Shown: positions 8,099 to 16,176 of the stretch, one piece after another | Layout: the number at the start of each line of letters is the position of its first letter | Position numbering within the stretch: the stretch's first letter is position 1 | Origin: an uncultured Porphyromonadaceae bacterium | GTDB taxonomy: Bacteria; Bacteroidota; Bacteroidia; Bacteroidales; Muribaculaceae | NCBI GenBank assembly: GCA_900550395.1 | Contig: URSD01000004.1 | Span: 1-64,000, forward strand | Length of the DNA: 64,000 nt | Direction: 5' to 3' | Notes under the pieces: model-generated | Told to the model about the DNA's origin: nothing | Database searches by the model: none | The model's input: the letters and a program-made list of their open reading frames with translations, nothing else | Position numbers and translations under genes: made by a program

Positions 8099-9555
8099 TA
8101 TATGATGAAATATTCGACTTTTCAACTAAGTTTGATGCTTTCAAGTATCAAGCCGAGGCTGTCGATGCCATGAAGGATTTAGAATATGGAGCTATCTTTC
8201 ATGAACAAGGTCTTGGCAAGACTAAAATTGCCATTGACATATTGCTTTACTGGCTCGAAAAAGGCATTGATACCGTTATTATAGTAACCAAGAAAACACT
8301 CGTTTTAAATTGGATGTCAGAATTTCAGACACATACATCTTTAATTCCTGACTTCTTGTCATATAAAAAAGGCGATAACTTTTTCGTTTTCAATAGTCCA
8401 ACCAGAGTTATTGTCACAAATTTTGAGACTATTAGTAGTGAAAAAGAACGGCTTAAACTATTTTTGCAAACTCGGAATGTCGGTATTATCATTGATGAAT
8501 CAACCAAAATAAAGAATCCAGAGTCCAAATTAACTAAGGATTTTTTCGAGTTGTCATCTTATTTTAAGCGCAGAATAATAATGACAGGTACCCCCGTAGC
8601 CAATCGACCTTATGATATCTGGGCTCAAATTTATTTTTTAGATTTTGGCAAAAGCCTCGGAGAGGATTTTAATTCTTTCAAAAAAGTGTGTGATCTCTCC
8701 AATGATTTAGGATATAGTGATAAAAAGGTAACTGCTTTTGAAAAATCAGTAGCTTCTATTTTTGACAAAATTAGGCTATTTTCAGTTCGAGAAACTAAAA
8801 ATAGTGGAATCATTTCCTTACCTAATAAGCATATACACAAGATACTTGTTCCTTTTGAAAGTGAGCAAAAGCGCATGTACGATGCCGTCAGAAAAGAAAT
8901 GGAACTTTCAGTGGTTAAAGGAGACAATACCATACTTGATGAATCTCCAGAGGCTATAAAAAGGCTTTTACGACTTGTCCAAATTTGTTCTAACCCAGCT
9001 CTCTTAGACGACTCGTACAAAGAAATATCTGCTAAAGAGAATAAACTTGAAGAGTTAATTCAAAAGATATTAGAATGTGGTGATAATGTTATAGTGTGGA
9101 GTATCTTTACTGATAACATTGACCGCTTCGCCCTCAGATATAAATCGATTGGCGCTGTAAAGATTACTGGTAAAATGAACATTGATGCTCGAAACCATTC
9201 TGTTAATTCATTCAAGTACGGTGATTCTCGTGTTCTTTTTGCGACTCCTCAGTCTGCAAAAGAGGGATTAACTTTAACTAATGCTAATCATGCAATCTTC
9301 TATGATCGAGGCTTTAACCTTGACGATTATCTTCAGGCGCAAGACCGGATCCATCGCCTCTCTCAGACAAAAGATTGCCACATATACAATCTCATAGTTG
9401 AAGATAGTATCGATAAATGGATTGATATTCTTCTCTATGCTAAACAACAAGCGGCATTCTTGGCTCAAGGAGATACTACTATTTCCGAATATCATAAAGT
9501 GGCTGACTATAGTTTCGCCCGTTTAATTAGAAACATTCTGAACATTGAACAATAA
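8089..9555 (+). CDS. SNF2/superfamily 2 DNA helicase-translocase
   Basis: A 488-residue SNF2-type ATPase of compact size. Helicase motifs are in order: motif I HEQGLGKTKIAI (38-49, Lys44), Ia IVTKKTLVLNW near 65-75, motif II IIIDESTKIKN (133-143, DES in place of DEAH), motif III MTGTPVANRPYD (165-176), the second RecA lobe with VIVWSIFTDNIDRF near 334-347, motif V SAKEGLTLTNANHAIFYD near 389-406 and motif VI QAQDRIHRLSQ (416-426). SNF2 proteins translocate on double-stranded DNA rather than unwind it; bacterial ones occur in restriction, BREX-, DISARM- and Dpd-type systems. The start at 8089 overlaps the nuclease gene by ten bases, and the stop overlaps the next ATG (TAATG), so the genes are coupled. 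Confidence 0.9.
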   Translation: MSVIYDEIFDFSTKFDAFKYQAEAVDAMKDLEYGAIFHEQGLGKTKIAIDILLYWLEKGIDTVIIVTKKTLVLNWMSEFQTHTSLIPDFLSYKKGDNFFVFNSPTRVIVTNFETISSEKERLKLFLQTRNVGIIIDESTKIKNPESKLTKDFFELSSYFKRRIIMTGTPVANRPYDIWAQIYFLDFGKSLGEDFNSFKKVCDLSNDLGYSDKKVTAFEKSVASIFDKIRLFSVRETKNSGIISLPNKHIHKILVPFESEQKRMYDAVRKEMELSVVKGDNTILDESPEAIKRLLRLVQICSNPALLDDSYKEISAKENKLEELIQKILECGDNVIVWSIFTDNIDRFALRYKSIGAVKITGKMNIDARNHSVNSFKYGDSRVLFATPQSAKEGLTLTNANHAIFYDRGFNLDDYLQAQDRIHRLSQTKDCHIYNLIVEDSIDKWIDILLYAKQQAAFLAQGDTTISEYHKVADYSFARLIRNILNIEQ

Positions 9556-10538
9556 TGGAACAGACGAAAAAATATCTTCGAATAGAGAACAACATAGTTG
9601 AGGCAATAGAAACCGACCTCAATGTTGTTGACTTATTCTATTATCCCGAAAATCCACGCATCAATAGTATTATTGAATCTGAATTTGGTGAAAATCCGAC
9701 CCAAGAACAGATTGAACAAAAGATGCACTCTCTTGACCATGTAAAGGAACTTAAGAATAGTATTCGTGTTAACGGTGGGTTGATTGAACCAATCTTCGTA
9801 AAGAACAATGTAGTGTTAGAAGGTAACAGCAGATTAGCGGCCTATCGCTTGCTTGTTCGAGAGGATCCTATTCAATGGGCAACTATTCGTGCTGTACTTC
9901 TCCCTGACACTGTGACAGCCGACCAGATCTTTTCTTTGCTCGGCACTATGCACATCATCGGTAAGACACCTTGGTCACCTTTCGAACAGGCCGCTTACTT
10001 GCAGAAACGAATCACAACGTCACGAAAGAAGATTGACGCTATTGCGGATGAATTAGGTCTAACTCGTTCCGCTGCGCATAAGTACATTGCCACCTATGAA
10101 CTTATGGTGCAGAATGACGACCTTGTACGCGAAAAATGGAGTTATTACCACGAATTAGTTAAGAATGGAGCTATTCAAAAAGCCGATGATAATTATCCTC
10201 AACTCGCGATAAAGGAGGCTATTCTGGAACGTATTAAGGATGACAAATTCTCCGATGCTCGCGAAATACGAAAGGTTGGGAAAATCGTTGGTTCTGAAAG
10301 CGAAGTCACTGATGAAGCAATCAATGGTTTTCTCAATGACACTATGACTTTGGATGAAGCTGTTGAACTCGTTGAAAGTGATAGTAAGATTGCAAATTTA
10401 ACTGCAAAAATTCGCAATTTTAACATCTCAGTTGCCAATGATAGCAGAATTATCAGGGATAATTTGTCAGACATGGGGCTGTCAACAGAGCTAAAGAAAT
10501 TATTCACTCAACTAAAAACATTGATGTTAATTGAGTAA
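9555..10538 (+). CDS. ParB-like protein 2
   Basis: A 327-residue ParB-fold protein, paralogous to that at 6652. Aligned landmarks are ENPRI near residue 32, NGGLIEPIFV (73-82), VVLEGNSRLAAYRLL (86-100) in place of GERRxRA, HIIGKTPWSPFEQAAYL (133-149) in place of the ENxQR box, and a helix-turn-helix at about 156-180 (RKKIDAIADELGLTRSAAHK) that is clearer than in protein 1. The C-terminal 140 residues are acidic helices of unknown role. It starts in a TAATG overlap with the SNF2 gene. Its likely work is sequence- or substrate-specific DNA binding, perhaps with nucleotide-dependent clamping; no biochemical role can be read from sequence. Confidence 0.75.
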   Translation: MEQTKKYLRIENNIVEAIETDLNVVDLFYYPENPRINSIIESEFGENPTQEQIEQKMHSLDHVKELKNSIRVNGGLIEPIFVKNNVVLEGNSRLAAYRLLVREDPIQWATIRAVLLPDTVTADQIFSLLGTMHIIGKTPWSPFEQAAYLQKRITTSRKKIDAIADELGLTRSAAHKYIATYELMVQNDDLVREKWSYYHELVKNGAIQKADDNYPQLAIKEAILERIKDDKFSDAREIRKVGKIVGSESEVTDEAINGFLNDTMTLDEAVELVESDSKIANLTAKIRNFNISVANDSRIIRDNLSDMGLSTELKKLFTQLKTLMLIE

Positions 10539-11223
10539 ACAAGATGATATAGAAACATTCTTTTACCGTTCCTTAGAAAATCAGGTAAACGAAAAAATGT
10601 TGGATGATTATTCATACAACATCCCTATGCCGTTGCTCCGCAGCTACATAAGAAACATTTTAAATATCCCTTACGAGGAATTTCTTTATTTTATAATTTC
10701 CTGGGATTATCCTCTTATAACAACAGAGGACATGACGCAAAGTAGCTCTTTTTCCGCCTCCGAAATTGAAATGTGTAATATTTTATATGATAACGATAAT
10801 CCAGGTTATTCTTTTGAAGAAATAGGACATCTTTTTCCTCAATACTGTAGGGCTCAAACTGAGTATGCCCTCCGTAAGTATGGGGAAAATCAAATTAAAA
10901 CGTCTAAACAACTTGGCCTCGTTTTTCAAAACTATAGTTCTTGGTATCTGAGTTGTTTCGGTTACGTTTATAAAGAACTTAATGAAATTGACCGCGCCGC
11001 CTTCATCGCTCGCTCTATTTTAAGAGATCCTTTTTATGGTACTATTATTCGTGACTTGTTAACTCAGGATGTCACTATAAATAGCTATCTAAAAGGGTTG
11101 AGTCCATCTACTATTCATAGACGTAGCCCTAATATTATGCGCATACTTAAATTTGCAGTTAATGCTGCGAAGAAAGAGGGTATAAATCTTTATCAGGTAA
11201 TTAAAATTTTACCATCGAAATAG
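10531..11223 (+). CDS. Uncharacterised island protein
   Basis: A 230-residue protein I do not recognise. The likely start is TTG at 10531 (SKQDDIETFFYRSLENQV), overlapping the previous gene by eight bases; the first in-frame ATG is about 22 codons further in. It has no signal peptide or membrane segment. It is rich in aromatic and hydrophobic helices (FEEIGHLFPQYCRAQTEYAL, ALRKYGENQIKTSKQLGLVF, SPSTIHRRSPNIMRILKFAV). The YGENxxKxxxxLGLV-like and STIxRR stretches could be DNA-binding helices, as in C-terminal domains of some restriction-linked proteins; this is weak. It is the last gene of the coupled cluster and shares its AT-rich codon use. Confidence 0.7.
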   Translation: MSKQDDIETFFYRSLENQVNEKMLDDYSYNIPMPLLRSYIRNILNIPYEEFLYFIISWDYPLITTEDMTQSSSFSASEIEMCNILYDNDNPGYSFEEIGHLFPQYCRAQTEYALRKYGENQIKTSKQLGLVFQNYSSWYLSCFGYVYKELNEIDRAAFIARSILRDPFYGTIIRDLLTQDVTINSYLKGLSPSTIHRRSPNIMRILKFAVNAAKKEGINLYQVIKILPSK

Positions 11224-11298
11224 ATGCATAATACAGAATATAGAGGTGAACAATTAGCATTTTGTTGAAATAACAAAGAAGATGCAGCGTTTTGTAAA

Positions 11299-11340
11299 AC
11301 GACAGATTCTGCGCCGCGGATGCGGCGCAGAATCTGTCGT
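11299..11340 (-). terminator. Strong 19-bp terminator hairpin of the EF-G2 gene
   Basis: The arms at 11299-11317 and 11322-11340 are perfectly complementary (19 bases, beginning ACGACAGATTCTGCGC) around the loop GGAT. On the minus strand the stem lies 15 bases beyond the EF-G2 stop and is followed by TTTTAC, fitting an intrinsic terminator. It marks the right edge of the AT-rich island and may also stop plus-strand read-through, though no T-run follows on that side. Confidence 0.8.
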
Positions 11341-11355
11341 GTAGGCGAAGATGGA

Positions 11356-13512
11356 TTATTCTTCGGCGTTCTTTTCGGCGTACTCTTTGAGGAGCTTGTC
11401 CTGAACGTCGCCGGGAACGAGTTCGTAGCTTGAGAACTTCATGGTGAAGCTGGAGCGTCCGCCGGTGATGGAGCTGAGGGCGGTGGAGTAGCTTGCCATC
11501 TCTTTGAGAGGCACTTTGGCGTCGATGATCTCGAAGCCGTTTTCGCTGTGCATGCCCATGATGATGGCGCGGCGTCCCTGGAGGTCGCTCATGACGTCGC
11601 CCATGACGTCGCCGGGAACCATTACCTCTACGTCGTAGACGGGTTCAAGCACCTTCGGGCCGGCGTTGCGGAATGCTTCGCTAAAGGCGTTGCGGCCGGC
11701 GAGACGGAAGGAGATTTCGTTGCTGTCGACGGGGTGCATCTTGCCGTCGTAGATGATGACGCGGACGTCGCGGGCGTAACTGCCGGTGAGGGGACCTTGC
11801 TCCATGCGGTCCATGAGACCCTTGACGATGGCTGGAATGAAGCGTGCGTCGATGGCGCCGCCGACGATACTGTTGCAGACCACGAGCTTGCCGCCCCATG
11901 CCAGGGGTATCTCCTGGGTGTCGCGGACGTTGATCTTGAATTCCTGGTTGCCGAACTTGTAGGTGTCGGGCACGGGCATGCCTTCGGTATAGGGCTCCAC
12001 AATCAGATGCACTTCGCCGAACTGACCGGCGCCGCCGCTTTGCTTCTTGTGGCGGTAGTCGGCGCGTGCGGCCTTCGTGATGGTCTCGCGGTAGGGGATG
12101 CGGGGCTCTTCAAAGATGATGGGCATCTTGTCGTTGTTCTCCACGCGCCATTTGAGTGTGCGCAGGTGGAATTCGCCCTGACCGCTGAGGATGGTCTGGC
12201 GCAGTTCCTTCGACTGCTCGATGACCCATGTGGGATCTTCCTCGTGCATGCGGGTGAGGATGGAGTTGAGCTTCTCGGCGTCGCTCTCGGTGACGGGGCG
12301 CACGGCGCGCTGGTACTTGGGCGCGGGGTATTTGATGAAGTCGAACTCAATGTCGCATCCCTTCTCGTCGAGGGTGTTGCCGGTGCGGGCGTCCTTGAGC
12401 TTGACGGCGGCGCCTATGTCGCCGGCTTCGAGTGCGTCGACGGGCTGCTTGATCTGGCCGCATACGCAGAATATCTGGGCGAAGCGCTCTTTGCTGCCGC
12501 GGGTGATGTTGTCAAGGTCGGCGCCGGCACGGAGTGTGCCACTCATTACCTTGAAGTAGCTGACCTCACCGATGTGCGGCTCGACAGTGGTCTTGAACAT
12601 GAAGATGCTGAGGGGACCGTCGGCCTTGGGCTCCACGGGGTCGCCTGCGGTGTCGACCGGTGCGGGCATCTCCTCCACGAATGGCACGACATTGCCGAGG
12701 AATTCCATCATGCGGCGTACGCCCATGTCCTTGGCTGCGCTGACGCAGAACACGGGATAGATGCTGCGGTCGATGAGGCCTTTGCGTATGCCCATGCGCA
12801 TCTCGTCTTCGGTGAGGTGTTCTTCCTCGAAGAATTTCTCCATCAGTGTCTCGTCATTCTCGGCAGCTGCCTCAACGAGGGCTTTGTGGAGCTCCATGGC
12901 GCGGTCCATCTCTTCGGCGGGGATGTCTTCAATCGTGGGTACGCCGCCGTCAGGCCCCCAGGAGTATTTCTTCATGAGGAGGACGTCGATCATGGCGTTG
13001 AAGCCCGGACCGCACTGGAGGGGATACTGGATGGGCACGACTTTGGAGCCGAAGATTTCCTTCATCTGCTCCAGCACGTTGTCGTAGTCGGCTTTCTCGC
13101 CGTCGAGCTGGTTGATGGCGAAGATTACGGGTTTGTTGATGGATGCGGCGGTGCGGAAGATGTTCTGAGTGCCTACCTCGACTCCGTACTGTCCGTTGAT
13201 GACGATGACGCCGGTGTCGGTGACGTTGAGCGCCGTGATGGCGTTTCCAACGAAGTCATCGGCTCCCGGACAGTCGATGACGTTGAGCTTCTTGCCGAGG
13301 AATTCGGCATAGAAGACGGTGGAGAACACGCTGTAGCCGTATTCCTTCTCGACGGGGAAGTAGTCGCATACGGTGTTTCCGGCATCGATTGTGCCGCGGC
13401 GTTTTATCACACCACACTCGTAGAGCATCGACTCGGCGAGTGTGGTTTTACCCGAGCCCTTGCTTCCGAGCAGGGCTATGTTTTTGATTTCGTTGGTTTT
13501 ATAGATTTTCAT
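11356..13512 (-). CDS. fusA2: EF-G paralog (EF-G2 type) with altered GTPase centre
   Basis: A 718-residue translation-factor protein with the full EF-G domain order I-V. Its GTPase motifs are changed. The P-loop is GSKGSGKT (16-23). The switch I RGIT triplet is replaced (EKEYGYSVFS near 55-64), so the magnesium-binding threonine is not evident. The G3 motif reads DCPGADDF (80-87) rather than DTPGHVDF, losing the catalytic histidine (Ala84). G4 is NQLD (134-137). Bacteroides thetaiotaomicron has a described EF-G2 that translocates without GTP hydrolysis during starvation and in the gut; this protein fits that class by motif loss, which is inference. Domain IV/V blocks such as GSYARDVRVIIYDG and GVQ-like LQGRRAIIMGM remain. 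It diverges from lon and ends at a strong terminator. Confidence 0.85.
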   Translation of the reverse strand: MKIYKTNEIKNIALLGSKGSGKTTLAESMLYECGVIKRRGTIDAGNTVCDYFPVEKEYGYSVFSTVFYAEFLGKKLNVIDCPGADDFVGNAITALNVTDTGVIVINGQYGVEVGTQNIFRTAASINKPVIFAINQLDGEKADYDNVLEQMKEIFGSKVVPIQYPLQCGPGFNAMIDVLLMKKYSWGPDGGVPTIEDIPAEEMDRAMELHKALVEAAAENDETLMEKFFEEEHLTEDEMRMGIRKGLIDRSIYPVFCVSAAKDMGVRRMMEFLGNVVPFVEEMPAPVDTAGDPVEPKADGPLSIFMFKTTVEPHIGEVSYFKVMSGTLRAGADLDNITRGSKERFAQIFCVCGQIKQPVDALEAGDIGAAVKLKDARTGNTLDEKGCDIEFDFIKYPAPKYQRAVRPVTESDAEKLNSILTRMHEEDPTWVIEQSKELRQTILSGQGEFHLRTLKWRVENNDKMPIIFEEPRIPYRETITKAARADYRHKKQSGGAGQFGEVHLIVEPYTEGMPVPDTYKFGNQEFKINVRDTQEIPLAWGGKLVVCNSIVGGAIDARFIPAIVKGLMDRMEQGPLTGSYARDVRVIIYDGKMHPVDSNEISFRLAGRNAFSEAFRNAGPKVLEPVYDVEVMVPGDVMGDVMSDLQGRRAIIMGMHSENGFEIIDAKVPLKEMASYSTALSSITGGRSSFTMKFSSYELVPGDVQDKLLKEYAEKNAEE

Positions 13513-13598
13513 AGTTTAGAATTTAGTTTCTTCTACAGAGGTTTTGAAAATTCGCTTGCAATTTATTAATTTTTTTATTAAAACGGCACTAAAAAAAC

Positions 13599-13622
13599 TA
13601 TGTTACGCAACATATTTTGCGT
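13599..13622. promoter_or_regulatory. Nested palindromes between fusA2 and lon (possible Crp/Fnr-type site)
   Basis: TATGTTACGCAACATA (13599-13614) has 6-base arms around a 4-base centre and overlaps a second inverted repeat, ACGCAA(6)TTGCGT at 13605-13622. It lies about 87-110 bases upstream of the fusA2 start, where an activator would bind. In B. theta the EF-G2 gene is activated by the Crp-family regulator Cur; that link here is only inferred. Confidence 0.35.
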
Positions 13623-13737
13623 TATCGGTTCAAAATCACCGCTTTTTGCCCGTATTGTCGGTTATGTCGGCGAAAATGCGTAATTTTGGCACTCTATTTG
13701 TATTATAATTTGTGTTATATTATACAAACATCAAAGA

Positions 13738-16173
13738 ATGGATTCAAACGACGATAATAAGAATATAATAATCAACGTTCAGGCCGTAGCGGGCGAGGAG
13801 TGGAACATGGATGCGAGTGTCGATATGGAGGCTCTGCCGGTGCTCCCGACGCGCGATTCCGTGATATTTCCCATGAGTACCGTGCCGCTGTCGCTCGGAC
13901 GTGAGAACTCTCTGCTGACGGCGCGCGGAGCCGCCGACGGTAATGTGGCTGTGGCCGTGGTGTGCCAGAAATACCCGGAGGACGAGAACCCTGGAATCAC
14001 GCGGCTGTACCGCTATGGCGTACTGGGCCAGGTGGTGCGTGTGATCGACCTGCCGGACGGCTCGCACACGGCGCTGGTACGCACTACCGGCCGCATTCGC
14101 CTTACGGGCCGCAACCGGTCGGCGTCGTGTCCCGTGCCGGGAGCATCGCTGCATGTGCGTGCCGAGCTGAGCGAGGAGACCGTCAGCGATAAGGAATACT
14201 TCGGCGCGGTGATGGCCGTGCTGATTACGGCGTCGCGCAAGTTTGCCGAAGCAACCCTTGAACCTGCCGAACCTTTCGTGCAGAACATCCATGAGCTGGA
14301 GAGCAATCCGCCCATGCTGTTGAGTTTCCTTTGCACTAACCTGCCGTTCACTACGCAGGAAAAGGCTTCGATGATAGCTTGCGGCGACCTGTGCCGCCGT
14401 GCAGAGCTGGCACTTAAGGCCGTAAACCGGCATCTGGAGAAAGTGCATCTGCTCAAGAATATAAGCGAACGGACGCGCTCGCAGCTCAACGACAGCCAGC
14501 GTCAGGGGTTCCTCCAGGCCCAGATGGAGAGCATACGTCAGGAACTGTATGGCGACACGGCCGACGACGGCGACGCACTCCTGGCCAAGGCCGAGCAGGC
14601 AGCTCTGCCGGAGCATGTGATGGAGGCCGTGCGCAAGGAGGTGGACAAGCTGCGCCGCTACAATCCGTCAAGCCCTGACTATGCCATACAGTACACCTAC
14701 GTCGACACGGTGGTGTCGCTGCCGTGGAGTGTAAGCAAGCCTCTCCCCGGCGACGGGACTACGGCTTTCCGGGGAGCCGCCGACACGCTGGAGAGGGAGC
14801 ATTACGGCCTGGAGAAAGTGAAGGAGCGCATCCTGGAGCAGCTAGCGATGATAATGCGCAATCCCGGCGGACGTCAGCCCATAATATGCCTGGTTGGCCC
14901 TCCGGGCGTGGGCAAGACGAGTCTGGGCAAGAGCGTGGCCGACGCACTGGGCAAGGATTACCAGCGTGTGTCGCTCGGCGGTCTGCATGACGAGGCCGAG
15001 ATACGCGGCCATCGCCGAACCTACATCGGCGCTATGCCCGGACGCGTTATTGATGCCGTGAAGCGTGCCGGGAGCAACAATCCCGTGCTTCTGCTTGACG
15101 AGATTGACAAGATAGGTCACGACTTCAAGGGCGACCCTGCCTCGGCACTGCTGGAGGTGCTGGACCCCGAACAGAATTTCCATTTCCACGACAACTATGT
15201 GGACCTGGACTTCGACCTGTCCAACGTCCTGTTTATCGCCACGGCCAACACGCTCTCCACCGTGCCGGCGCCGCTGCTCGACCGCATGGAGATAATCGAG
15301 CTCAGCGGCTACCTCCCCGAGGAAAAGGAACAGATTGCCGAACGCCACCTGATGAAGCGCATCCTGGAACATGCCGGACTGGGCGATGGCGATGTGACGG
15401 TGAGTCCGGCAGCCATGCGCGCCATCATCGAGGACTATACCGCCGAAAGTGGTGTGCGTCAGCTTCAGAAACAGCTTGAGAAAGTGGTCCGCAAGGCCGT
15501 GCTCGCACAGATGAGTGGCAAGGACTTCCCGGCTGTTGTAGAGCCGGAGCATCTGCGCGAGATACTTGGTCTGCCCGTGCATCGTGCCGGCAAGTACGAG
15601 GGCAATGACTTCGCCGGCGTTGTCACCGGCCTGGCGTGGACGAGCGTGGGCGGCGAGATACTGCTTGCCGAGTCGTCGCTCTCGGCCGGCAAGGGCGAAA
15701 AGCTGTCGCTGACGGGCAATCTGGGCGATGTGATGAAGGAATCGGCCACGATTGCGCTCCAGTGGGTGCGTGCTCATGCGCAACAGCTCGGCATCGACGA
15801 GGAGATGTTCGAGAAGTACAGGCTTCACATACATTTCCCGGAGGGTGCCATTCCCAAGGACGGCCCGTCGGCGGGCATCACGATTGCCACGAGCATTGTG
15901 TCGTGCTTCCGGCGCACGCGTGTAGCCCCGCGGGTTGCTATGACCGGCGAAATCACGCTCCGCGGCCGCGTACTGCCCGTAGGCGGCATCAAGGAGAAAA
16001 TACTTGCGGCAAAGCGTGCCGGCATCACGGATATAATCCTCTCGGCCGAGAATCGCCGCGACATAGAGGATATTGCCGAAAAATACCGCGCCGGGCTGAC
16101 TTTCCATTACGTTGACACTGTGATGGAGGTGATACGCCTTGCCGTTACCGATGAACCTGCAAGACTGGACTGA
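13738..16173 (+). CDS. lon: ATP-dependent protease Lon
   Basis: Cytosolic AAA+ serine protease that degrades misfolded and regulatory proteins. The 811-residue length is normal. The order is: N-terminal substrate domain (LPVLPTRDSVIFPMSTVPL from about residue 30), coiled linker, AAA+ module with Walker A GPPGVGKTSLGKS (near 387) and Walker B LLLDEIDKIG (near 455), and the C-terminal protease domain with catalytic Ser711 in PKDGPSAGIT and Lys752 in GGIKEKILAAKRAG. The start at 13738 gives a 29-residue acidic leader as in other Bacteroidales. It lies three bases upstream of an antiporter gene on the same strand. The upstream region carries AT-rich promoter-like sequence at 13690-13725 without an unambiguous box. 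Confidence 0.95.
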   Translation: MDSNDDNKNIIINVQAVAGEEWNMDASVDMEALPVLPTRDSVIFPMSTVPLSLGRENSLLTARGAADGNVAVAVVCQKYPEDENPGITRLYRYGVLGQVVRVIDLPDGSHTALVRTTGRIRLTGRNRSASCPVPGASLHVRAELSEETVSDKEYFGAVMAVLITASRKFAEATLEPAEPFVQNIHELESNPPMLLSFLCTNLPFTTQEKASMIACGDLCRRAELALKAVNRHLEKVHLLKNISERTRSQLNDSQRQGFLQAQMESIRQELYGDTADDGDALLAKAEQAALPEHVMEAVRKEVDKLRRYNPSSPDYAIQYTYVDTVVSLPWSVSKPLPGDGTTAFRGAADTLEREHYGLEKVKERILEQLAMIMRNPGGRQPIICLVGPPGVGKTSLGKSVADALGKDYQRVSLGGLHDEAEIRGHRRTYIGAMPGRVIDAVKRAGSNNPVLLLDEIDKIGHDFKGDPASALLEVLDPEQNFHFHDNYVDLDFDLSNVLFIATANTLSTVPAPLLDRMEIIELSGYLPEEKEQIAERHLMKRILEHAGLGDGDVTVSPAAMRAIIEDYTAESGVRQLQKQLEKVVRKAVLAQMSGKDFPAVVEPEHLREILGLPVHRAGKYEGNDFAGVVTGLAWTSVGGEILLAESSLSAGKGEKLSLTGNLGDVMKESATIALQWVRAHAQQLGIDEEMFEKYRLHIHFPEGAIPKDGPSAGITIATSIVSCFRRTRVAPRVAMTGEITLRGRVLPVGGIKEKILAAKRAGITDIILSAENRRDIEDIAEKYRAGLTFHYVDTVMEVIRLAVTDEPARLD

Positions 16174-16176
16174 CGC

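Noticed and set aside
6652..10538. Plasmid partition (ParAB) locus
   Set aside because: No ParA or replication gene is present, and both ParB-like proteins lack the GERR and ENxQR boxes.
11224..11340. Attachment site or integrase scar at the right edge of the island
   Set aside because: I found no direct repeat shared with the left edge near 4988-5100, no tRNA and no recombinase; the hairpin is better explained as a terminator.
11548..13569. Long open frame (673 codons) opposite the EF-G2 gene
   Set aside because: It is the antisense shadow of a GC-rich gene with strong codon bias; its protein is a low-complexity mix of V, D, H and G with no motif.
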